Assembly (NCBI RefSeq): GCF_000423105.1
Contig: NZ_AUHI01000007.1
Coordinates: 91,977 to 155,976 of the forward strand
Direction: 5' to 3'
Length of the DNA: 64,000 nt
Source of the DNA: Halalkalibacillus halophilus DSM 18494
GTDB lineage: Bacteria > Bacillota > Bacilli > Bacillales > Alkalibacillaceae
This document shows, piece after piece, positions 8,431-16,917 of the stretch. The notes below the pieces were generated by a model. The model was not told where the DNA came from. It saw nothing but the letters and a program-made list of their open reading frames with translations, and did not search any database. Position 1 is the stretch's first letter, and each line of letters opens with the position of its first letter. Both the position numbers and the translations under genes were made by a program.

Positions 8431-8446
8431 TTAGAATTATTATAAT
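8431..8446. promoter_or_regulatory. PerR box overlapping the hemEHY -10 element
   Basis: TTAGAATTATTATAA (8431-8445) fits the PerR consensus TTAnAATnATTnTAA at every defined position. The hexamer TATAAT at 8441-8446 overlaps it, 43 bases before hemE, so bound PerR would block the promoter. No good -35 is present at 17 bases. Confidence 0.7.
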
Positions 8447-8488
8447 TTAGAACAAAAAAGTATCCCGTGGACGAAAGGTGATTTATTA

Positions 8489-9520
8489 ATGACGACGTTT
8501 AATGACACAATTTTAAAAGCTTATAACGGAGAAAAGACAGATTACACGCCCCTATGGTTTATGCGCCAGGCTGGAAGGTCGCAACCAGAATACAATAAAT
8601 TAAAAGAAAAATATTCACTGTTTGAAATTACCCATCAACCAGAACTCTGTGCATATGTAACAGAGTTACCTGTTGTGAACTATCAAACAGATGCAGCGAT
8701 CTTATACAAGGATATCATGACGCCACTGTCGCCTATGGGAGTGGATGTTGAAATTAAAAAAGGTGTCGGACCAGTCATTTATAATCCAACTCGATCCAAG
8801 GCAGATATTGAAAAATTAGATGATCTTCAACCAGAGCAGGATATACCTTATGTACTGGAAACCATTAGAATTTTAACGGAAGAGAAACTAAATGTACCTT
8901 TAATTGGCTTTAGTGGTGCGCCATTTACCCTTGCAAGCTATATGATTGAAGGTGGACCTTCAAAGCAATATAATAAAACGAAGGCAATGATGTATGGGGA
9001 TCCGGAAACGTGGTTTGCCTTAATGGACAAGCTTGGAGATATGATTATCACTTACACGAAAGCTCAAATTAATGCAGGTGCAAAAGCGATTCAAATTTTT
9101 GATTCGTGGGTAGGTGCAGTTAATGCAACGGACTACCGTGTATTTATAAAGCCAGTAATGGAAAAGATTTTTAATGCATTAAAAGAAGAAAATGTACCAA
9201 CCATCCTATTTGGAATCGGTGCGAATCACTTATTATTAGAGTTTAATGACTTACCAGTTTCAACAGTAGGACTAGACTGGAGAACGTCGATTCAAGAAGC
9301 GCGAAGCTTAGGAATTAACCGTTCGTTACAAGGAAACCTCGACCCAGCAATTTTACTTGCAGACTGGGATGTTATAGAAAAACGCACAAAAGAAATACTC
9401 GACCAAGGAAAAGACGAATCAGGATATGTATTCAACCTAGGACATGGTGTGTTTCCTGAAATTGAACCAGAAACATTGAAGCGATTAGCTTCCCTTGTCC
9501 ATGAATATACAGCAAAATAA
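8489..9520 (+). CDS. hemE: Uroporphyrinogen decarboxylase
   Basis: 343 residues, full length. The N-terminal signature PLWFMRQAGRSQPEY with the substrate-binding arginine and the second signature GFSGAPFTLASYMIEGG are both present, as is the C-terminal NLGHGVFPEIEPE. It removes four carboxyl groups from uroporphyrinogen III to form coproporphyrinogen III in the cytosol. First gene of hemE-hemH-hemY, the coproporphyrin-dependent branch used by Firmicutes. Start ATG behind GAAAGGTGAT. Probably repressed by PerR under peroxide-free conditions, judging by the box just upstream. Confidence 0.96.
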   Translation: MTTFNDTILKAYNGEKTDYTPLWFMRQAGRSQPEYNKLKEKYSLFEITHQPELCAYVTELPVVNYQTDAAILYKDIMTPLSPMGVDVEIKKGVGPVIYNPTRSKADIEKLDDLQPEQDIPYVLETIRILTEEKLNVPLIGFSGAPFTLASYMIEGGPSKQYNKTKAMMYGDPETWFALMDKLGDMIITYTKAQINAGAKAIQIFDSWVGAVNATDYRVFIKPVMEKIFNALKEENVPTILFGIGANHLLLEFNDLPVSTVGLDWRTSIQEARSLGINRSLQGNLDPAILLADWDVIEKRTKEILDQGKDESGYVFNLGHGVFPEIEPETLKRLASLVHEYTAK

Positions 9521-9539
9521 GAGGAGTTGAGGTGTAACA

Positions 9540-10469
9540 ATGACACAAAAAACAATGGGACTACTTGTAATGGCTTATGGAACACCTTACAAAGAAGAAG
9601 ATTTAGAACGTTATTACACACACATTCGTAAGGGTAGAAAACCGTCAGCGGAAGCATTAGAAGATCTTCGTAGTCGGTATGAAGCAATCGGTGGTATTTC
9701 TCCACTTGCACGGATTACCCGCGAACAAGCAGAGGCACTAGAAGCAAAATTAAACGAAGAGCAAGATGAAATTGAGTTCAAACTATATTTAGGTTTGAAG
9801 CACATCGATCCATTTGTTGAAGATGCAGTTGAGCAAATGGCGAAAGATGGTATTGATGAAGCTGTAAGTATTGTATTAGCGCCACATTATTCTACTTTTT
9901 CTATTAAATCTTACAATGGTCGTGCGCAAGATGAAGCAGCACGTCATGGAGTTAAACTTACTTCTGTTGTGGATTGGTATGATGAGCCAGGATTTATTGA
10001 GTATTGGGTAGAGCAAGTTAACAAAGTATATGGTCAGATGACAGAACAAGAGCGAGATAATGCTTGCTTAATCGTTTCTGCACATAGTTTACCTGAGAAA
10101 ATTCTTCAAGATGGTGACCCGTATCCACAACAATTACAGCGCACTGCTGATTTGATTGCAGAACAAGCAGGAATTGAAGACTATGAAATCGGTTGGCAAA
10201 GTGAAGGGAATACGCCTGATCCTTGGTTAGGTCCAGATGTGCAAGATTTAACGCGAGATTTATTTGAACAAAAAGGCTATTCTACATTTGTTTATGCACC
10301 AGTAGGATTTGTTTCCGATCACTTGGAAGTATTATTCGATAATGACTACGAGTGTAAGGTTGTTTGTGATGATATTCAAGCATCTTATTACCGACCAGAA
10401 ATGCCGAATGCACATCCAAAATTCATTTCTACACTTTCTAAAGTTGTACTTGATACGGTGAAGGGGTAA
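9540..10469 (+). CDS. hemH: Coproporphyrin ferrochelatase
   Basis: 309 residues, the size of B. subtilis HemH/CpfC. Landmarks are MAYGTPYKEEDLERYY at the N-terminus, the metal-site histidine in LAPHYSTFS, SAHSLPEKI, WQSEGNTPDPWLGPD and the late glutamate in GFVSDHLEVLFDNDYE. It inserts iron into coproporphyrin III. It follows hemE by 19 bases with its own AGGAG site and precedes hemY by 6 bases, so the three form one operon. Confidence 0.95.
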   Translation: MTQKTMGLLVMAYGTPYKEEDLERYYTHIRKGRKPSAEALEDLRSRYEAIGGISPLARITREQAEALEAKLNEEQDEIEFKLYLGLKHIDPFVEDAVEQMAKDGIDEAVSIVLAPHYSTFSIKSYNGRAQDEAARHGVKLTSVVDWYDEPGFIEYWVEQVNKVYGQMTEQERDNACLIVSAHSLPEKILQDGDPYPQQLQRTADLIAEQAGIEDYEIGWQSEGNTPDPWLGPDVQDLTRDLFEQKGYSTFVYAPVGFVSDHLEVLFDNDYECKVVCDDIQASYYRPEMPNAHPKFISTLSKVVLDTVKG

Positions 10470-10475
10470 TCGTCT

Positions 10476-11885
10476 ATGACGAATGAAAAAAAGCAGATTG
10501 TCATTATTGGCGGCGGGATCACAGGTCTTACCGCCGCTTTTTATTTACAAAAAAATAATGTAGATGCAGACATTACTTTAATAGAAGCTAGTGATCAGCT
10601 TGGTGGGAAAATTGACACGATTACTAAAGAAGGCTTTACCATTGAACGCGGCCCCGATTCTTTCTTAGAACGCAAAACTACTGCTAGTACGTTAGCAGAA
10701 GATCTAGGAATTGATGGAGAGTTAGTTCGTAGTGCTACAGGAAAAGCATATATATTATCAGAAGACCGTTTACACCCCATGCCTAAAGGTGGTGTGATGG
10801 GAGTACCAACAGAAATACGTCCGTTTATATTTTCTTCTTTATTTACGTGGAAAGGAAAATTCACAGCACTTAAGGATTTTGTTGTTTCTAAAACAAAAAC
10901 AGAAGAAGACTTGTCTGTAGGCTATTTCTTTAGACGTAGAATAGGAAATGAAATGGTGGATAGAATGATTCACCCGCTAATTTCAGGAATTTATGCAGGT
11001 GATATTGATCAACTTAGCTTAAAGGCAACCTTTCCACAATTTTATGCAGTGGAACAAAAACATAAGAGCTTAATTCGTGGTTTGAAAAAGACAACACCAA
11101 AAACGCAAACTTCGGGTAAGAAAAAAGGAATGTTTTTAACACTTGAAGGCGGACTTTCAAGACTTGTTGAAAGCTTGGAAGCAGCCTTAGTAGAACCGAA
11201 AATAGTTACCAATACTGCGGTTAAACATGTAGAAAAACATCAACAATCAAAGAAATATGATGTTTATTTTCATGGAGAGAAGGAAAAAATAACAGCTGAT
11301 TATGTTATTGCTACAACTCCTCACCATGTGACGAAGAAAATTTTCAGCCAGTATAATTTCATGCATGACCTAAGTCAAACAAAAAACACATCGGTCGCAA
11401 ATGTTGCGATGGCTTTTAAAGCAGAAGCAATTAAAAACCTGCCGGATGGTACGGGTTTTGTTGTGACGAGAAAAGGGAATTACCGTATTACAGCATGTAC
11501 GTGGACACATAAAAAATGGCCACACACAACACCAGAAGGAAATGTATTGTTAAGAGCTTATGTTGGAAAGCCTGGTGATGAAGAAGTTTTAGACTTAGAA
11601 GATCAGGAAATTGCGAGTTTAGTCTTAAAAGATTTGCGTAAAATCATGCATATAACAGAAGAACCATTGTTTCATGTTGTAACGAGATGGCGAGATGCAA
11701 TGCCACAATATACCGTAGGACATCTTGATCGCTTACAACAGTTAGAAGATAAGCTTCATGAACGACTGCCAGGAGTATTTTTAGTTGGGAATGCTTATCG
11801 TGGGGTTGGTTTGCCGGACTGTATGGATCAAGCCATTCATGCAGTAGATGAAATAACGGCACTTCAAACGGCAAAAAGCACGTAG
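10476..11885 (+). CDS. hemY: Coproporphyrinogen III oxidase (oxygen-dependent, HemY/CgoX)
   Basis: 469-residue FAD enzyme. The dinucleotide-binding motif IIGGGITGLTAAFYL is at residues 9-23, followed by the amine-oxidase-type GGKIDT and the RGPDSFL motif. The C-terminus has the second FAD segment GNAYRGVGLPDCMDQA. It oxidises coproporphyrinogen III to coproporphyrin III, the substrate of HemH. Last gene of hemEHY; its stop codon lies inside the terminator hairpin. Confidence 0.94.
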   Translation: MTNEKKQIVIIGGGITGLTAAFYLQKNNVDADITLIEASDQLGGKIDTITKEGFTIERGPDSFLERKTTASTLAEDLGIDGELVRSATGKAYILSEDRLHPMPKGGVMGVPTEIRPFIFSSLFTWKGKFTALKDFVVSKTKTEEDLSVGYFFRRRIGNEMVDRMIHPLISGIYAGDIDQLSLKATFPQFYAVEQKHKSLIRGLKKTTPKTQTSGKKKGMFLTLEGGLSRLVESLEAALVEPKIVTNTAVKHVEKHQQSKKYDVYFHGEKEKITADYVIATTPHHVTKKIFSQYNFMHDLSQTKNTSVANVAMAFKAEAIKNLPDGTGFVVTRKGNYRITACTWTHKKWPHTTPEGNVLLRAYVGKPGDEEVLDLEDQEIASLVLKDLRKIMHITEEPLFHVVTRWRDAMPQYTVGHLDRLQQLEDKLHERLPGVFLVGNAYRGVGLPDCMDQAIHAVDEITALQTAKST

Positions 11886-11912
11886 AGCATTGCTCCACGT
11901 GCTTTTTCTTTT
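11872..11912 (+). terminator. intrinsic terminator of hemEHY
   Basis: AAAAGCACGT...ACGTGCTTTTT stem with a T-rich tail; the stem includes the hemY stop codon. Confidence 0.8.
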
Positions 11913-11928
11913 TCATTTCAAGTTGTCT

Positions 11929-12057
11929 TTAAAGGACAGTGTCGCATTTTTCACATTTGTTAGTGTAGCAATCCGCTTGCTCATGCATGTCTTGTTTGCA
12001 AACAGAACATTGCTTTTTCGGTAAGTTTTTAAAGAATTGAACAGGTGACATTAACAC
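11929..12057 (-). CDS. yhfH: YhfH-type small zinc-ribbon protein
   Basis: A 42-residue gene. Reading from GTG 12057 the product starts MLMSPVQFFKNLPKKQC and contains two CxxC pairs (CSVC and CEKC) with further Cys and His between them, a small zinc-ribbon pattern. B. subtilis yhfH, next to yhfI and lplJ just as here, encodes a protein of the same size and plan. GTG is chosen because AGGAGG lies 7 bases upstream; ATG 12051 would be 13 bases away. Function unknown. Confidence 0.8.
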   Translation of the reverse strand: MLMSPVQFFKNLPKKQCSVCKQDMHEQADCYTNKCEKCDTVL

Positions 12058-12106
12058 GGAAAGTCCTCCTTCAAAAGTTAGAATGAATTGCTTGTATCCT
12101 ATAGTA

Positions 12107-12120
12107 CTGTATTAATACAG
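12107..12120. promoter_or_regulatory. 14-base perfect palindrome between yhfH and yhfI
   Basis: CTGTATTAATACAG sits in the divergent gap, just upstream of a candidate yhfI promoter (TATAAT near 12138-12143). A candidate operator; no regulator is identified. Confidence 0.3.
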
Positions 12121-12172
12121 ATTTGCATAGGCTAATACTGTTATATAATAAAAAATGGGAAGGAAGTCGCAT

Positions 12173-12907
12173 ATGAAACTTACAGTGATTGGATCATGGG
12201 GAGCTTACCCAGCCGCAAACGCAGCAACTTCATGCTATTTATTAGAGCATAAGGATTGGAAAATATTAATCGACTTAGGAAGCGGGGCATTATCTCGACT
12301 ACAACAGTATGTAACAGTAGATCAAATAAATGCAGTTGTACTATCACACTTTCATCATGACCATGTCGCAGATGTTGGATCTTTTCAGTACGCTTGTCTA
12401 ATTGATCAACAATTACAAAAGCACGAAAGAGAAGTCCCTATCTATGCAGCTCGAGATGATGATTCTGCTTTCTTAGCACTTGATCACGTAGCGACAGACG
12501 CCCGTGCTTATAAACCCGATGAAGGATTGCAAATCGGTCCATTTTCTTTTGATTTTATCCAAACGAAACACCCCAAACCATGTTACGCCATGCGTATTTC
12601 AGTAGAAGGAACAACAATCGTTTATACTGCTGACACTTCATACTTTGCTGAACTTACTGGTTTTGCAGAAGGAGCAGACCTATTACTTGCTGAAAGTAGT
12701 TTTTATTATGGCATGGACGGTTCCGTACCGGGCCATATGACGAGTGAAGAGTGTGGAAAGTTAGCGGCTGATGCAGAGGTGCAACAATTGTGGTTAACTC
12801 ACCTTCCTCATTTTGGAGATCATAAAGACTTAGTCCAAGAAGCAAAACAACATTTCCATGGAAGTGTGAAACTTGCTGAAGAAGGGTTAACCTTTCAAAT
12901 AGATTAA
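12173..12907 (+). CDS. yhfI: MBL-fold metallo-hydrolase YhfI
   Basis: A 244-residue metallo-beta-lactamase-fold protein with the complete metal site HFHHDH (59-64), later TADTSYF and a C-terminal LTHLPHF histidine. The length and the place between yhfH and lplJ match B. subtilis YhfI. RNase Z-like relatives act as phosphodiesterases, but the substrate of YhfI is not known to me. I start at MKLTVIG behind GGAAGGA rather than six codons earlier. Confidence 0.85.
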   Translation: MKLTVIGSWGAYPAANAATSCYLLEHKDWKILIDLGSGALSRLQQYVTVDQINAVVLSHFHHDHVADVGSFQYACLIDQQLQKHEREVPIYAARDDDSAFLALDHVATDARAYKPDEGLQIGPFSFDFIQTKHPKPCYAMRISVEGTTIVYTADTSYFAELTGFAEGADLLLAESSFYYGMDGSVPGHMTSEECGKLAADAEVQQLWLTHLPHFGDHKDLVQEAKQHFHGSVKLAEEGLTFQID

Positions 12908-12984
12908 CTTTCATTGCTATTAGTTCCGCTTTTTCTTATACTTTAAAGAGAATAAAGATATATAAGCACTTGGGAGGGCAATCA

Positions 12985-13992
12985 ATGTTATATTTTATCG
13001 ACAACGAAGGGATTACTGATCCTTATATTAATCTAGCCATAGAAGAATATGCACTAAAACATCTAAACATTGACGATGACCAGCAATATTTACTTTTCTA
13101 TGTAAATGGTCCATCCATTATTATTGGTAAAAACCAAAATACGGTAGAAGAAATTAATACTGATTATGTAGATGCAAATCATATTAAAGTTGTTCGCCGC
13201 CTTTCAGGTGGTGGAGCTGTGTATCATGATTTAGGAAATTTAAACTTCAGCTTTTTAGCGAAAGACGAAGGGAACAACTTTAGTAACTTTAAAAAATTCA
13301 CGCAACCTGTTGTGGATGCGCTACAAAATATAGGTGTAAATGCAGAATTAACTGGTAGAAATGACATAACGGCAGAGGGACGCAAAATTTCAGGTAATGC
13401 ACAATTTACTACGAAGGGTCGTATGTTTAGTCATGGGACGTTAATGTTTGACTCAGAGGTAGAAAACGTGATTCAGTCGTTACGTGTAAAATCGGAAAAG
13501 ATCCGCTCTAAAGGTATTAAATCCATTAGAAGTCGTGTTGCCAATATATCAGAATTTGTAGATGAAGAAATTGATATGGAAGCGTTTAAAGAAGTACTGT
13601 TAACGTATATTTTCGACGTGAAGAACGTGGAGGATGTTCCAAAGTATCAATTGACCGAGGATGACTGGAAAAAAATTCACGAAATCTCGAAAGAACGCTA
13701 TCAGAACTGGGATTGGAACTATGGACGATCCCCGGGTTTCAATATTCAACATACAAAACGAATTGAAGGTGTCGGCTCTTATGACGTTCGCTTAGACGTG
13801 AAAAAAGGTGTCATTCAGGATGTGACGATCTTCGGTGACTTCTTTGGAATAGGGGAAGTGACAGAGGTTGAGGAGAAACTTCAAGGAGTAAGATACGAGC
13901 GCGATGCAATTGTTGAAGCTTTGCGAGGTGTGGATTTACAACATTATTTAGGTAAGCTAGAAGATGAGGACTTTATTTCTTTAGTTTACTAA
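12985..13992 (+). CDS. lplJ: Lipoate-protein ligase
   Basis: 335 residues in two parts: an N-terminal BPL/LplA catalytic domain with the lipoate-binding RRLSGGGAVYHD loop and the adenylate-binding GRNDITAEGRKISGNAQ segment (catalytic Lys in RKISG), and a C-terminal accessory domain after about residue 245. It attaches free lipoic acid to the E2 and GcvH proteins. The start chosen (MLYFIDNEG) has a GGGAGG site at proper distance. Order yhfI-lplJ-lcfB matches B. subtilis yhfI-yhfJ...yhfL. Confidence 0.92.
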   Translation: MLYFIDNEGITDPYINLAIEEYALKHLNIDDDQQYLLFYVNGPSIIIGKNQNTVEEINTDYVDANHIKVVRRLSGGGAVYHDLGNLNFSFLAKDEGNNFSNFKKFTQPVVDALQNIGVNAELTGRNDITAEGRKISGNAQFTTKGRMFSHGTLMFDSEVENVIQSLRVKSEKIRSKGIKSIRSRVANISEFVDEEIDMEAFKEVLLTYIFDVKNVEDVPKYQLTEDDWKKIHEISKERYQNWDWNYGRSPGFNIQHTKRIEGVGSYDVRLDVKKGVIQDVTIFGDFFGIGEVTEVEEKLQGVRYERDAIVEALRGVDLQHYLGKLEDEDFISLVY

Positions 13993-14003
13993 TTGAAAGA
14001 TGG

Positions 14004-14036
14004 AACGCAAAAGCTACTTAAGCTTTTGCGTTTTTT
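14004..14036 (+). terminator. intrinsic terminator of lplJ
   Basis: AACGCAAAAGCT-ACTTA-AGCTTTTGCGTT stem followed by six T. Confidence 0.85.
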
Positions 14037-14057
14037 GTATTCTATTTGGTTATTTCC

Positions 14058-14086
14058 TTGCTCGAAACATTCAAATAATTTATAAT
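14058..14086 (+). promoter_or_regulatory. sigma-A promoter of lcfB
   Basis: TTGCTC, 17 bases, TATAAT, about 72 bases upstream of the start codon and just upstream of the FadR box. Confidence 0.7.
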
Positions 14087-14102
14087 TAACTAGACAATTA
14101 AA

Positions 14103-14120
14103 TGAATGACTATTCATTCA
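14103..14120. promoter_or_regulatory. FadR (YsiA) operator
   Basis: TGAATGACTATTCATTCA matches the Bacillus FadR consensus TGAATGAnTAnTCATTCA at every defined base. It lies at roughly +10 to +27 of the lcfB promoter, a blocking position. It predicts derepression by long-chain acyl-CoA. Confidence 0.85.
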
Positions 14121-14157
14121 TAGCATTAATTAGCACGAACACCTAGGAGGTTTTTTA

Positions 14158-15699
14158 ATGAATTTAAGCGATCAGTTGTCGCTAACGGCAAGAGATCATT
14201 TGTCAAAAGCGGCGTATGTGTTTAACGGAGAAGAAACCGATTACAAAACACTTGAAGGTTCTGTAACAAAATTTGCTTCTAGTTTACAAGACTTAGGTTA
14301 CAAAAAGGGAGATCATATTGCATTGGTAGTTGGTAATACGCCACATTTTGTGATTGGTCTTTACGGGGCGCTGCGTTTAGGTTTAACTGTTATTCCTGTT
14401 AATCCAATTTACACCGCACAAGAGATTTCTTATATTATTAATAATGGCGATGTGAAAGGTGTTATTACCCTAGACGTTCTTATGGAGAAATTTGAACAAA
14501 TGGGTGAGATGATACCAGATGTGGAGAACTATATTGTTGGGGAAACGGACCCATCTTTAAGAGGTCGTGAATCTAACTTGAAAGACAAGACGTATGACTT
14601 TACTACGCTTGTACAGAAGGGAAGCCTAGAACTTGATCGACCAACTTTAAAAGAAGATGATACCGCTGTCATTTTATACACATCAGGTACAACAGGTAAA
14701 CCAAAAGGTGCGATGTTAACGCATAAAAACTTATATTCCAATGCTCGTGATACGGCTGAATATTTAGATATTAATGAGAATGACCGTGTGATTGCAGCAT
14801 TACCAATGTTCCACGTGTTCTGTTTAACAGTGGCTTTAAATGCGCCATTAGTGAATGGATCAACGATTTTAATCGTTCCGAAATTCTCACCAGATGCTGT
14901 GTTCCAGGTAGCCCGCGAACAAGAGGCTACGGTGTTTGCAGGGGTTCCAACGATGTATAACTATTTATTACAGTATCCAAACGAAGAGGAGAAAGACTTT
15001 TCGAAGATTCGCCTTTGTATTTCAGGTGGTGCGTCGATGCCAGTTGCATTATTAGAGAAGTTCGAACAAAACTTTAATGTACAAGTATCTGAAGGGTACG
15101 GATTATCGGAAGCATCTCCTGTTACATGTTTTAACCCATTAGATCGTCCGCGTAAAGCAGGATCGATTGGCACAGATATCACTAATGTAGACAATAAAGT
15201 GGTAGATGAAAATGGAGAGGAAGTACCTAGAGGTCAAGTAGGAGAGCTTACTGTTAAAGGGCCGAATGTAATGAAAGGTTACTATAAGATGCCAGAAGAA
15301 ACCAATGCTTCAATTAAAGATGGCTGGTTATTTACGGGGGACATGGCACAGCAAGATGAGGAAGGTTACTTCTACATTGTTGACCGTAAAAAGGATCTCA
15401 TTCTCGTTGGTGGTTATAATGTTTATCCGCGTGAAGTAGAAGAAGTACTATATGGACACGATCATATTACGGAAGTAGCTGTGATTGGCGTACCAGACCC
15501 TAATTTAGGAGAAGCGGTCATTGCATTTGTCGTATCTGATGACGAGTCCGTTACTACGGAAGAGCTTCAATCTTTATGCGCAGAACAACTTGCAAAGTAT
15601 AAATTACCGAAAGAAATTAACTTCTTAGACGAACTTCCAAAGAATACTACCGGAAAAATTTTAAGAAGAAGCTTACGCGATCAACTCGCATCAGAATAA
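14158..15699 (+). CDS. lcfB: Long-chain fatty acid-CoA ligase
   Basis: 513 residues, the same length as B. subtilis LcfB (YhfL). The AMP-binding motif YTSGTTGKPKGA is at about 174-185, GYGLSEASPV follows, then WLFTGDMAQQDEEGYF, DRKKDLILVGGYNVYP and the C-terminal catalytic lysine in PKNTTGKILRR. It activates fatty acids to acyl-CoA with ATP for beta-oxidation. A FadR operator directly upstream and the yhfI-lplJ context support the assignment. The start has a strong AGGAGG site. Confidence 0.93.
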   Translation: MNLSDQLSLTARDHLSKAAYVFNGEETDYKTLEGSVTKFASSLQDLGYKKGDHIALVVGNTPHFVIGLYGALRLGLTVIPVNPIYTAQEISYIINNGDVKGVITLDVLMEKFEQMGEMIPDVENYIVGETDPSLRGRESNLKDKTYDFTTLVQKGSLELDRPTLKEDDTAVILYTSGTTGKPKGAMLTHKNLYSNARDTAEYLDINENDRVIAALPMFHVFCLTVALNAPLVNGSTILIVPKFSPDAVFQVAREQEATVFAGVPTMYNYLLQYPNEEEKDFSKIRLCISGGASMPVALLEKFEQNFNVQVSEGYGLSEASPVTCFNPLDRPRKAGSIGTDITNVDNKVVDENGEEVPRGQVGELTVKGPNVMKGYYKMPEETNASIKDGWLFTGDMAQQDEEGYFYIVDRKKDLILVGGYNVYPREVEEVLYGHDHITEVAVIGVPDPNLGEAVIAFVVSDDESVTTEELQSLCAEQLAKYKLPKEINFLDELPKNTTGKILRRSLRDQLASE

Positions 15700-15718
15700 T
15701 AAAGAAAGCGATTACAGC

Positions 15719-15752
15719 ATTCCCTAGTCCGATATGGCTAGGGAATTTTTTT
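15719..15752 (+). terminator. intrinsic terminator of lcfB
   Basis: ATTCCCTAG / CTAGGGAAT stem with a seven-T tail. Confidence 0.85.
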
Positions 15753-15866
15753 GTGTAAAAAGGTTGATTTTCACTATGTCCCCCCATATACTTGTTAGCA
15801 ATACTTAAAAATTACTTTAGTGCTTAAAAGCGTGTTAGCATAAAAGTGTAAAAGGGAGAGGGTCTT

Positions 15867-16916
15867 ATGTGGAAGAAGTTATGGATGGTTGCAATATTAA
15901 TTGCTATTACGATGTTGGTTGCTTGTGGAGATGATTCGGAGGGAGAAGAGAGTGGAGAAACAACCGAATCAACAGAAGAAACAAGTGAACAAGAAGCGAA
16001 TGACGATGATCCAGATTTCGTAGTGGGGATGAGTCAAATTGTAGAACATCCATCCTTGGATCGAGCTACGGAAGGATTTCAAGCAGCATTTGAAGAAGCT
16101 GGATTAGCTGTTGAATTTGACCATAGTATTGCTCAAGGAGATAACAATAACAATCAGTTAATAGCGGAGAGTTTTGTTAGTGATGAAGTAGATTTAATTT
16201 TTGGTAACTCTACACCAAGTGCACAGGCAGCATTAAATGAAACGTCAGATATTCCAATTGTGTTTACTTCCGTTACGGATCCTGAAGGTGCAGGTTTGGT
16301 CGATACAATGGATGCACCAGGTGGTAATGTAACAGGTACTGCGGATATGCATCCAGATGCGATACCGAGCACGGTAGAAATGATGGCTGATATGGATTTA
16401 GAATCATTTGGTGTTATTTATAACGCTGGAGAACAAAATTCAGTTAGACAAATTGAACTGGCAGAAGAAGCAGCTGACGATCATGGTTTAGAGACTGCTG
16501 AAGCAACAGTTTCTTCTTCCTCGGAAGTAATGCAAGCAGCACAAGCATTAATCGGTCAGGTCGACGCTTTTCTAATTGTTACTGACAACACGGTAGTAAG
16601 TTCACTAGAGTCTGTCATTAGCGTAGGTCAAGACGAAGGGATGCCAGTATTCGTAGGTGAGCATGATTCTGTGACACGTGGTGGAATTGCAGGATTTGGT
16701 TTTGATTATTTTGATATTGGTTTTGAGGCAGGGGAGAAAGCAGTTGAAATTTTGCAAGATGGAACAAATCCAGGGGACATACCAGCAGAATTTCCACAAA
16801 ACTTAAGCTTACAAATCAATGAAGAAGCAGCTGAGAATTTCGGAGTTGAAATTCCAGACGAATTACGCGAACAAGCAGAAATAGTAGAGACAGAGGAACA
16901 GGAAGAAGGGGAATAA
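15867..16916 (+). CDS. ABC transporter substrate-binding lipoprotein (COG2984 type)
   Basis: 349-residue exported lipoprotein: hydrophobic signal followed by lipobox LVAC with Cys20, an acidic Ser/Thr/Glu-rich linker, then a two-lobe periplasmic-binding fold (VGMSQIVEHPSLD, TSVTDPEGAGLV, SALEN-like GEQNSVRQIELAEEAA). Such proteins occur with the permease and ATPase types that follow here; streptococcal relatives (TrpXYZ) are linked to tryptophan uptake, and other members have other ligands. The ligand is therefore open: no T-box or riboswitch is visible upstream. The stop codon is one base before the permease start. Confidence 0.85.
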   Translation: MWKKLWMVAILIAITMLVACGDDSEGEESGETTESTEETSEQEANDDDPDFVVGMSQIVEHPSLDRATEGFQAAFEEAGLAVEFDHSIAQGDNNNNQLIAESFVSDEVDLIFGNSTPSAQAALNETSDIPIVFTSVTDPEGAGLVDTMDAPGGNVTGTADMHPDAIPSTVEMMADMDLESFGVIYNAGEQNSVRQIELAEEAADDHGLETAEATVSSSSEVMQAAQALIGQVDAFLIVTDNTVVSSLESVISVGQDEGMPVFVGEHDSVTRGGIAGFGFDYFDIGFEAGEKAVEILQDGTNPGDIPAEFPQNLSLQINEEAAENFGVEIPDELREQAEIVETEEQEEGE

Positions 16917-16917
16917 A

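Noticed and set aside
15753..15866. T-box or riboswitch before the COG2984-type transporter
   Set aside because: The leader is about 110 bases, with no T-box sequence or large hairpin set, so tryptophan control cannot be claimed.
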